From Fidelibacterota bacterium SCGC AAA003-L08 (GTDB lineage: Bacteria; Fidelibacterota; Marinisomatia; SCGC-AAA003-L08; D37C17), in NCBI GenBank assembly GCA_000405805.1, contig ASPJ01000030.1:1-13091 (forward strand): DNA of 13,091 nucleotides. The letters are read 5' to 3'. Made by a program: the position numbers and the translations under genes. Within the stretch, counting starts at the first letter, position 1; the number at the start of each line of letters is the position of its first letter. Positions 7,825 through 13,091 of the stretch are shown piece by piece. The notes beneath the pieces are model-generated. The model saw nothing but the letters and a program-made list of their open reading frames with translations, searched no databases and was not told the origin of the DNA.

Positions 7825-8919
7825 ATGAAAACTATTAAGATTCAATTAAATAATTCAATTGAGAGTAATATAATTATACATGATGGTATGTTTAAGAATA
7901 TTTCAGATATTTTAGACCCTTTTCCAGATAGCACAGACTTTATAATTATTACTGATCAAAATATTATAGATTATCATGGTGAGTCGATTCATGCTGGATT
8001 TGAAGATTATAAATATAATATAATTATTTCAACCCCTGGAGAAAAAGCAAAAGATATATTGAATATAGATAAAATTTATTCTAATCTATTAGATTTGAAA
8101 TGTAATAAAGGCTCATGTCTGGTTGCTATTGGGGGTGGAGTTATTGGTGATATTACTGGATTTGTCGCTTCGACATTTATGAGAGGGATACAATACATCA
8201 ATATCCCAACTTCACTACTTGCAATGGTTGATTCCTCTATAGGAGGAAAGACTGGGATTAATTTATTAAAAGGTAAAAATTTAATAGGTTCGATATATCA
8301 TCCTTCTAAGATAATAATAGACATATCATTTCTTTCAACATTACCTATTAGAGAATATTATTCTGGAATGATTGAAATTATTAAATATGGTCTGATTTTA
8401 GATAAAAATTTATTCAAAATTATCTCTTCTAATTTTGACGAGTTATCACCTGGAAATAATAACTCTGAACTAATGATTAATATAATAAATCGATGCATAG
8501 AATTAAAATCAATGATAGTAGAAGAAGATGAAAAAGATAAAGATATTAGAAATATATTGAATTTTGGACATACTATTGGTCATGCTTTAGAATCATATTT
8601 TGGTTATGATTATATAAAACATGGAGAAGCTGTTGCATATGGCATTTTATATTCCAGTCAATTATCAAATAAATACTCGAGGCTATCAGATTCAGATTTT
8701 AAGGATATTAGTAGTTTAATAAATAAAATATCGTTACCTCAACTTAAGAAATTAGATTTTGATAGATTAATTAATCTGATAATGAATGATAAAAAAAATA
8801 TTAATGGAAAATTAAAGTTTATATTATTAGAATCAATTGGGGAAGCGAAGATTACAAATAAGATTGATTATAATAATATTAAAGAAGTGTTGAAAAATTA
8901 TGAATATATTAGTTGTTAA
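7825..8919 (+). CDS. aroB: 3-dehydroquinate synthase
   Basis: This is step 2 of the shikimate pathway: it cyclises DAHP to 3-dehydroquinate using NAD+ and a divalent metal, usually Zn2+ or Co2+. The NAD-binding stretch AIGGGVIGDITGFVASTFMR (101-120) is followed by IPTSLLAMVDSSIGGKTGIN (127-146). Metal ligands are E184 (GMIEIIKYGL), H249 (LNFGHTIGHALE) and H266 (HGEAVAYG). Length 364 matches the family. Its ATG directly follows the aroK TAG without a gap, and its last 20 nt overlap aroQ. No DAHP synthase that would feed this enzyme is in the window, so step 1 must be encoded elsewhere or upstream of menB. Confidence 0.96.
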   Translation: MKTIKIQLNNSIESNIIIHDGMFKNISDILDPFPDSTDFIIITDQNIIDYHGESIHAGFEDYKYNIIISTPGEKAKDILNIDKIYSNLLDLKCNKGSCLVAIGGGVIGDITGFVASTFMRGIQYINIPTSLLAMVDSSIGGKTGINLLKGKNLIGSIYHPSKIIIDISFLSTLPIREYYSGMIEIIKYGLILDKNLFKIISSNFDELSPGNNNSELMINIINRCIELKSMIVEEDEKDKDIRNILNFGHTIGHALESYFGYDYIKHGEAVAYGILYSSQLSNKYSRLSDSDFKDISSLINKISLPQLKKLDFDRLINLIMNDKKNINGKLKFILLESIGEAKITNKIDYNNIKEVLKNYEYISC

Positions 8920-9328
8920 TGGACCTAATTTAAATTTATTAGGTTTCAGAAGTCCTGAAATATATGGGGAAGAAACATTAGATGAATTAATGACTTGGCT
9001 TGAAAATAGCCCTGAATCATTAGGTCAGAAATTCAAATTCTATCAATCCAATCATGAAGGAGATATTATTGATATGATACATGATGAAAAAGAATGGGCT
9101 GATGGAATATTAATTAACGCTGGCGCATTTACCCATTATTCATATTCAATTCGAGATGCTATTGATACAGTAAATATCCCTACTGTAGAAGTTCATATTT
9201 CGGACATTAAAAATAGAGAAGATTTTAGGAAGCATTCTGTTTTAGAGGATATATGTTTATCTCAGGTTTCAGGATTAGGGAAATTCAGTTACTTAGAAGG
9301 AGTGAAGATTTTAAAGGCTAATATTTAG
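8900..9328 (+). CDS. aroQ: 3-dehydroquinate dehydratase, type II
   Basis: This is step 3 of the shikimate pathway: it dehydrates 3-dehydroquinate to 3-dehydroshikimate. It is the small dodecameric type II enzyme, unrelated to AroD. Visible are VNGPNLNLLGFRSPEIYG with R17 and catalytic Y22, QSNHEGDIID (49-58), NAGAFTHYSYSIRDAI (73-88) with N73 and H79, and PTVEVHISDIKNREDFRKHS with H99, R106 and R110. Length 142 is complete. The start is inside aroB (20 nt overlap) and is fixed by the conserved N-terminal MNILVVNGPN. It is the last gene of the operon; the strong hairpin terminator begins about 30 nt after its stop. Confidence 0.97.
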   Translation: MNILVVNGPNLNLLGFRSPEIYGEETLDELMTWLENSPESLGQKFKFYQSNHEGDIIDMIHDEKEWADGILINAGAFTHYSYSIRDAIDTVNIPTVEVHISDIKNREDFRKHSVLEDICLSQVSGLGKFSYLEGVKILKANI

Positions 9329-9443
9329 AACCTTATTTATAAATTATATTCTGTAAATAAAAAAAGCTGACTTTTAATAAGTCAGCTTTTTTATTGCAAA
9401 TATATTTTTACTAGGTCTAGACTCTAGTTAATTTTTTGCATAT
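9329..9443. other. Convergent intergenic region
   Basis: These 115 nt between aroQ and the stop of the small - strand gene contain the hairpin terminator and, at 9411-9427, a cluster of three CTAG tetramers (CTAGGTCTAGACTCTAG) that includes the 8-nt palindrome GTCTAGAC. I see no coding potential and no promoter here. The CTAG cluster has no assigned role. Confidence 0.6.
9360..9392. terminator. Strong bidirectional Rho-independent terminator
   Basis: A perfect 14-bp inverted repeat (arms 9360-9373 and 9379-9392, core AGCTGACTT and AAGTCAGCT) encloses a 5-nt TTAAT loop. The stem is flanked by an A run on the left and a T run on the right, so an RNA from either strand ends in a hairpin with a U tract. 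It sits after aroQ on the + strand and after the small cysteine protein gene on the - strand, and so separates convergent units. Confidence 0.92.
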
Positions 9444-9638
9444 TTAGTTAGCTTTGCATTCATCTGCAACCCATTTAGCAGGGTCTACACAATCAGCTTC
9501 TACTGTAATTGCAGCATCAGAGCAATGAGCAGCTACCCATGAATGAGTTGCTTTACCATCACCATCAACTTTTAAAAACCACCATAGGCCACCAGCGATA
9601 ACAACTACAGCTAATACTTTAATCATATTGTTATTCAT
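9444..9638 (-). CDS. Small membrane-anchored or secreted protein with three evenly spaced cysteines, unknown function
   Basis: I do not recognise this 64-residue protein. Residues 1-7 are polar with one Lys, and 8-22 (LAVVVIAGGLWWFL) form one hydrophobic helix, so it is either anchored in the membrane or exported; no clear signal peptidase site or lipobox is seen. The remaining 42 residues are Ala- and Asp-rich with cysteines at 39, 50 and 61, exactly 11 apart. WVAAHC (34-39) and WVADEC (56-61) look like two copies of one unit. It is probably real: a good Shine-Dalgarno (AAGGGA at 9647-9652) lies 8 nt before the ATG, codons look richer in G+C than the neighbours, and it stops just before a terminator. 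It lies 76 nt downstream of trhO on the same strand and may share its transcript or use its own promoter. Confidence 0.75.
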   Translation of the reverse strand: MNNNMIKVLAVVVIAGGLWWFLKVDGDGKATHSWVAAHCSDAAITVEADCVDPAKWVADECKAN

Positions 9639-9646
9639 GTTAATAA

Positions 9647-9652
9647 TCCCTT
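9647..9652 (-). promoter_or_regulatory. Shine-Dalgarno site of the small cysteine protein gene
   Basis: On the - strand this reads AAGGGA, 8 nt before the ATG at 9638. It supports the chosen start over the internal Met at residue 5. It is one of only two clear Shine-Dalgarno sites I see in the window, the other being that of clpP. Confidence 0.65.
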
Positions 9653-9658
9653 ATTTAT

Positions 9659-9675
9659 TTAATTAATTAATTAAT
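9659..9675. repeat. TTAA tandem repeat
   Basis: Four consecutive TTAA units plus one extra T make a 17-nt self-complementary tract in the likely leader of the small cysteine protein gene. It is probably chance low complexity in an AT-rich genome. A variable-length spacer is possible but not shown. Confidence 0.6.
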
Positions 9676-9714
9676 GGGTAAATATACTACAAATAGAATT
9701 ATAATAAATAATGA

Positions 9715-10770
9715 TTAATTATTTTTTATATTCTTCAGTTTAGGTTTAATACTCATTGATTTCTGAGCTGTAAATTGTATTTTACCTTCTCTGAAAATTT
9801 GTTGTTGTTCATCTTTTGGTTTCTTTATAAAATCACTACATTCTTGAGAACAACATCTTAAATATTTTTTAGAACATTTATAGCATTGAATAAATAAAAT
9901 ATGACATGCCTGATTGGCGCAGTTAGTATGCGTATCTGTTTCTAGAGTGCACTGATGACATTTGCTTATTATGTCATCAGTTATTCGCTCACCTAATCGA
10001 TGATCAAAAACAAAGTTTTTACCTATAAATTTTGATTTTTCATTATATTTTTTAATATCATTAGCATATTGAACTATTCCTCCCCTTAATTGATTTACAT
10101 CTTTAAATCCATTATGAAGCAAATAAGAACTTGCTTTTTCACAACGGATTCCTCCTGTACAATACATTAATATTTTCTCTTTTTCTTTAGTTCTTAATAA
10201 TTTTTTTATTTCAGGGAGTAGTTCAATAGATGTATCGACGTCTGGGATGATTGCATTTTCAAATTTTCCAATCTCCCCTTCATAATAATTCCGGACATCA
10301 ATCACTATGGCTCCATCATCAATAGCTTTATTAAATTCTTTATAGTTTAAATGGGTTCCTACTTTATTCATATCATATTCATTTGGAGCAACTTTATATG
10401 CTACAATTTCTTTTTTTACTTTTATTGTTAATTTATAGAATGAAGTACCATCTTTGATGGCAGGTTTAATATGTATATCTTTAAATGATTCATTTAAATA
10501 GAGGTTATTTTTAAAGGTTTCTATATTATGTTCAGGAATACTTATTTGAGCATTTATACCTTCATTAGAAATATAAATACGACCAAGTATATCTAAGTTA
10601 TTCCAGCTAATATAGAGTTGGTCACGTAAATCTTCTATATTCTGAAGAGGCATATATTTATAAAAGCTACAGGTTATTCTCTCAAAACCTTCTTGTTTAA
10701 CTTTCTTTTTTAAATCTTGTTTATTTTTTTTATTATATAATTCGTTGTGCAACAAAATAATAAATTCCAT
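9715..10770 (-). CDS. trhO: tRNA uridine(34) hydroxylase, rhodanese family
   Basis: A homolog of E. coli TrhO (YceA, UPF0176), which hydroxylates U34 of certain tRNAs to ho5U, the first step toward cmo5U wobble modification. An N-terminal acylphosphatase-like domain contains SFYKYMPLQN and LGRIYISNEGINAQISIPE (62-80). The rhodanese domain follows with VIDVRNYYE and the active loop CTGGIRCEKASSYL, catalytic C204. The tail has HRLGERITDDIISKCHQC and a Cys-rich, probably metal-binding region (C271, C274, C284, C289, C296, C299, C306, C307, C311). I chose the ATG at 10770 (MEFIILLHNELYNK): it gives 351 residues, close to the 350 of E. coli, and aligns with its start. A longer frame from 10845 would overlap the divergent gene and add unrelated residues. 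No clear Shine-Dalgarno is seen. Confidence 0.9.
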   Translation of the reverse strand: MEFIILLHNELYNKKNKQDLKKKVKQEGFERITCSFYKYMPLQNIEDLRDQLYISWNNLDILGRIYISNEGINAQISIPEHNIETFKNNLYLNESFKDIHIKPAIKDGTSFYKLTIKVKKEIVAYKVAPNEYDMNKVGTHLNYKEFNKAIDDGAIVIDVRNYYEGEIGKFENAIIPDVDTSIELLPEIKKLLRTKEKEKILMYCTGGIRCEKASSYLLHNGFKDVNQLRGGIVQYANDIKKYNEKSKFIGKNFVFDHRLGERITDDIISKCHQCTLETDTHTNCANQACHILFIQCYKCSKKYLRCCSQECSDFIKKPKDEQQQIFREGKIQFTAQKSMSIKPKLKNIKNN

Positions 10771-10800
10771 AAATTTAAGTAGATTTAATGTATTGAGAAT
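10771..10800. other. Very short divergent gene boundary
   Basis: Only 30 nt separate the start codons of trhO (- strand) and the SRPBCC gene (+ strand). Two full promoters cannot fit without lying inside the opposite gene's 5' coding region, so the transcripts probably overlap or are nearly leaderless. I see no Shine-Dalgarno on either side. Confidence 0.5.
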
Positions 10801-11289
10801 ATGATTACAATAACAGAAGAAATTATTATTAATGCGGATATTCAAAAAGTTTGGGGATTTCTAAGTGATTTTGAAATTAGTTTGAATATTAATAGCTTTC
10901 ATCAAGAAATTATTCTACCTAATAAATTTTCATTAACAGATAAATATCAAAAATTTAGTATTATTCATAATTTTGGATTAGGGAATATAGATATGGATGT
11001 TAAAATAGTTGATTACAACCCTTTGAAATTGATACAGTTATTTAAATATAATAATAATAAACTTCATAAAGCTTTTGAACACTCAAGTACGTATGAATTG
11101 ACTAAAAAAGGAGAACTAACAAAACTAAACTATATTATTAAGGGTTCTTTCAATTTTAAAATTCAAAATATTCCATTTAGACCAATCTTAATAAAAGTCA
11201 TGAAAAATGAACTATTAAATATGAAGAATATGATTGAATCATCAGATAGAATTCCCCAGGATATTGAATCTAAAATAACTGCAACCTAG
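10801..11289 (+). CDS. SRPBCC (START-like) superfamily protein of unknown ligand
   Basis: A 162-residue cytoplasmic protein. The opening TITEEIIINADIQKVWGFLSDFE is the standard start of the SRPBCC helix-grip fold (beta strand, then V-W-x-x-L-x-D-x-E). The alternating strands in the middle (KFSIIHNFGLGNIDMDVKIVDY) and the long C-terminal helix (about 126-146, PFRPILIKVMKNELLNMKNMI) complete the fold, which binds small hydrophobic ligands in polyketide cyclases, lipid-transfer proteins and relatives. Nothing in the sequence points to a particular ligand. There is no signal peptide and no Cys. The start at 10801 is supported by fold alignment. It runs divergently from trhO and 47 nt ahead of tig, with which it may be co-transcribed since I see no terminator between them. 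Confidence 0.75.
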   Translation: MITITEEIIINADIQKVWGFLSDFEISLNINSFHQEIILPNKFSLTDKYQKFSIIHNFGLGNIDMDVKIVDYNPLKLIQLFKYNNNKLHKAFEHSSTYELTKKGELTKLNYIIKGSFNFKIQNIPFRPILIKVMKNELLNMKNMIESSDRIPQDIESKITAT

Positions 11290-11336
11290 TTAAATAAAAA
11301 ACATTGTAAATTTATACATATAATTAAAGAGAAATT

Positions 11337-12608
11337 ATGAAAATAAAATTAAATGAAATCAATTCATTTAAACGTGAACTACATGTGGCAGTTCCTTGGG
11401 ATGACTTAAAAGACAATTATAATCAGACCTTTAATAAATATATGTCTAATTATACTCCAGATGGCGGCAGGAAAGGAAAGTTGAATTCTTTTCAAAGAGA
11501 AAAATTTGAAACTCAATATACCCCCAGCATTGAATCATCTTTCAAAGAGGATGCAATGAACGAATTCTATAAAAAAGCACTAGATGAGCAGAAAATACAA
11601 CCAATAAATAAGGCTGAAATTACAAAATTAGAATTCAGCAAAGAATCTAGCTTAGAGTTTATAGCTGTTTTTGAGGTTATTCCCAAATGTAAATTGCCTA
11701 ATTATAAGAAGAAATATAAAATTAACACTATAAAATATATTGCATCTAATGATGATTTGAATATGTCATTAAATGAATTACAAGAAAAATTTTCTACTCT
11801 AGAAGATAAAACAAAGGCGGAATCAGGGTTTTTTATAAATGGTGATTTTCAGGAATTAGATGAAGCGGGGTTACCAATTCTTGATAAAATTATGAAGAAC
11901 CAATATATCAAATTAGGGACAGCCAATTTTTCAGGAGATTGTGAGAAAGATTTTTTGATCTGTAAAGTAGGAGATTCAATTAAAACTAATATTGATATTA
12001 ATGGAACTATGACACCTTATCAGGTGACAATAAATAAGATTCAAAATCAAATTTTGCCTGAATTAGATGATGATTTTGCAAAGAAAATAGATACAGACGT
12101 AAAAAATATAGATGATTTAAAGAATAAAATTAAAAATAACATTCAAAAATCTTTAGATCAACAGCATAAGAAACTAATTAATAATGCTATAATAGACTTC
12201 TTTACTAAAAAGACTAAAATTGAAATTCCAACATCAATGTTAGATAATTATATGGAATATATTATACAGGATTTAAAACAAAAAGATAATAATTTAAATG
12301 AAGAAGATATTAAAAAGGAACATGAAGATATTACGCAAAAAAATGTAAAGTGGTATCTTATTAAATCAGAATTAATTAGTCAGAATAATATTGTAGTATC
12401 TAATAAAGATATTGATGATAAAATTAATGAATTGATAAGTTTAGAAAAAAAACAAGAAAAAGAGATTAAAGAATTCTATAAAAAAGATGAGAATTTAAAT
12501 AATTTATATGAACAATTATTAAATGATAGATTATTTAGGTTATTAGAGGATTTTGCAGTAAATAAAATTGCTGAAAAATCAACTTTAGAGCTTAGAAAGG
12601 GGAAATAA
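11337..12608 (+). CDS. tig: Trigger factor, divergent
   Basis: This is a ribosome-associated chaperone that meets nascent chains at the exit tunnel. The three-domain plan is seen. An N-terminal ribosome-binding domain covers 1-115, with the docking loop at 42-50. A strongly degenerate FKBP-like middle segment covers about 145-235 (FFINGDFQELDEAG through GDSIKTNIDI). A long helical C-terminal domain starts with ILPELDDDFAKKI and includes EIPTSMLDNYMEYI and a Lys/Glu-rich helical end. Length 423 is near the E. coli 432. The docking signature G-F-R-x-G-K-x-P reads GGRKGKLN here: R45 and K46 are kept but Phe44 is Gly and Pro is Asn. The ATG is preceded by a weak AAAGAG. clpP follows 2 nt after the stop, the usual tig-clpP pairing. 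Confidence 0.93.
   Translation: MKIKLNEINSFKRELHVAVPWDDLKDNYNQTFNKYMSNYTPDGGRKGKLNSFQREKFETQYTPSIESSFKEDAMNEFYKKALDEQKIQPINKAEITKLEFSKESSLEFIAVFEVIPKCKLPNYKKKYKINTIKYIASNDDLNMSLNELQEKFSTLEDKTKAESGFFINGDFQELDEAGLPILDKIMKNQYIKLGTANFSGDCEKDFLICKVGDSIKTNIDINGTMTPYQVTINKIQNQILPELDDDFAKKIDTDVKNIDDLKNKIKNNIQKSLDQQHKKLINNAIIDFFTKKTKIEIPTSMLDNYMEYIIQDLKQKDNNLNEEDIKKEHEDITQKNVKWYLIKSELISQNNIVVSNKDIDDKINELISLEKKQEKEIKEFYKKDENLNNLYEQLLNDRLFRLLEDFAVNKIAEKSTLELRKGK
12596..12602 (+). promoter_or_regulatory. Shine-Dalgarno site of clpP
   Basis: AAAGGGG lies inside the last codons of tig, 8 nt before the clpP ATG at 12611. It is clearly stronger than the leaders of the men/aro genes and supports this clpP start. 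Confidence 0.7.
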
Positions 12609-12610
12609 AT

Positions 12611-13091
12611 ATGGCTAAAATCCATAATATGATGGTTCCAATGGTAGTAGAGCAAACAGCCAATGGAGAAAGAGCATATGATATATATTCAAGGCTACTT
12701 AAAGAAAGAATAATATTCCTAGGGACAGGTATAGATGATTATGTTTCTAGCCTAATTATTGCCCAACTATTATTTTTAGAAGCTGAAGATTCAGAAAAAG
12801 ACATTTACATGTATATTAATAGTCCCGGTGGAGTTGTTACATCTGGGTTTGGAATTTTAGATACAATGAATTATATAAAGCCAGATGTATGTACAATATG
12901 CATGGGCCAGGCAGCAAGTATGGCTGCAGTTTTGCTTAGCTCTGGAACTAAGGGGAAAAGATCTGCACTAGAAAATTCACGAGTTATGATACATCAACCT
13001 ATGGGGGGGAGTCCAGGGACAGGCCTCGGATATTGAAATTCATACAAAAGAAATATTATATCTAAGAGATAAATTAAATGGCATACTTAGC
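12611..13091 (+). CDS. clpP: ATP-dependent Clp protease proteolytic subunit, 5' part, frameshifted
   Basis: ClpP is the serine protease that forms the double-heptamer chamber of ClpXP/ClpAP and degrades unfolded or tagged proteins in the cytoplasm. Typical parts are MVVEQTANGERAYDIYSRLL (11-30), KERIIFLG, the oxyanion stretch YINSPGGVVTSG (68-79), the nucleophile S103 in GQAASMAA, and H128 in VMIHQPMGG. At the run of seven G (13003-13009) the frame shifts: read as written it ends in TGA at 13034-13036 after the unrelated SPGTGLGY. With one G fewer the reading becomes MGGVQGQASDIEIHTKEILY and stays open to the window end, exactly as ClpP should. So one extra base is present. The third catalytic residue (Asp) lies beyond the window. 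Sequence or assembly error is the simplest explanation; a true pseudogene is unlikely for this gene. Confidence 0.92.

Larger units (their letters stand above)
9639..9714. other. Short intergenic region upstream of the small cysteine protein gene
   Basis: These 76 nt between trhO and the small gene (both - strand) hold the Shine-Dalgarno site, a TTAA tandem repeat at 9659-9675 (four units plus one base), and a TATAAT hexamer on the - strand at 9698-9703. The hexamer could be a -10 box giving the small gene its own promoter, but no convincing -35 sits at the right distance and such words are frequent in DNA this AT-rich. Confidence 0.4.

Noticed and set aside
9359..9675. Repeats near the convergent region as a CRISPR or attachment site
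   Set aside because: Only one hairpin and one short TTAA tract are present; there are no regularly spaced repeats, no spacers and no integrase.
9698..9703. TATAAT on the - strand as a firm promoter
   Set aside because: No plausible -35 element at the right distance, and this hexamer is expected often by chance in such AT-rich DNA; kept only as a possibility in the intergenic entry.
10771..10845. 25-residue N-terminal extension of TrhO
   Set aside because: It would overlap the SRPBCC gene and adds low-complexity residues with no match to TrhO proteins, while the ATG at 10770 gives the normal length.
13010..13036. The TGA at 13034-13036 as the natural end of clpP
   Set aside because: The last eight residues before it are unlike any ClpP, and the correct ClpP sequence continues in another frame immediately after the G run.

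Overview
The window is a very AT-rich, tightly packed piece of bacterial chromosome carrying housekeeping genes. It holds no phage, transposon, CRISPR, rRNA or tRNA signal. Three things suggest a member of the Bacteroidota/FCB group or a relative such as a marine Marinimicrobia-like lineage: the order menB-menA-menC-menE, the scarcity of Shine-Dalgarno sequences in front of most genes, and the divergent trigger factor next to clpP. That placement is inference from gene order and protein style, not a taxonomic assignment.

Region 1 (1-9328, + strand) looks like one transcription unit of eleven genes with gaps of at most 11 nt and many overlaps. It starts with the 3' end of menB, then menA, menC and menE (menaquinone synthesis from chorismate). 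Next comes a glutamine amidotransferase subunit of the PabA/TrpG family, then six shikimate-pathway genes in the order aroA, aroE, aroC, aroK, aroB, aroQ. These six cover every step from DAHP to chorismate; only DAHP synthase is missing from the window. The unit therefore joins the making of chorismate to two ways of spending it: menaquinone, and folate or tryptophan. A strong hairpin terminator at 9360-9392 closes it.

Region 2 (9393-10770, - strand) holds a 64-residue membrane-anchored or secreted protein of unknown function with three evenly spaced cysteines, and trhO, a rhodanese-family tRNA U34 hydroxylase. Region 3 (10801-13091, + strand) starts divergently from trhO, 30 nt away, with an SRPBCC-fold protein. 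It continues with trigger factor (tig) and the start of clpP, the conserved chaperone/protease pair usually followed by clpX.

Four coding oddities deserve attention. MenB lacks about 28 conserved residues near its C-terminus, in frame, including the segment with the active-site tyrosine. MenE ends before the C-terminal catalytic lysine motif. ClpP is frameshifted at a run of seven G, and the correct frame resumes at once. Trigger factor has lost the Phe and Pro of its ribosome-docking signature. The ClpP case looks like a one-base sequence or assembly error. The MenB case may be an error or a real deletion, and the MenE and Tig cases look like real sequence divergence.
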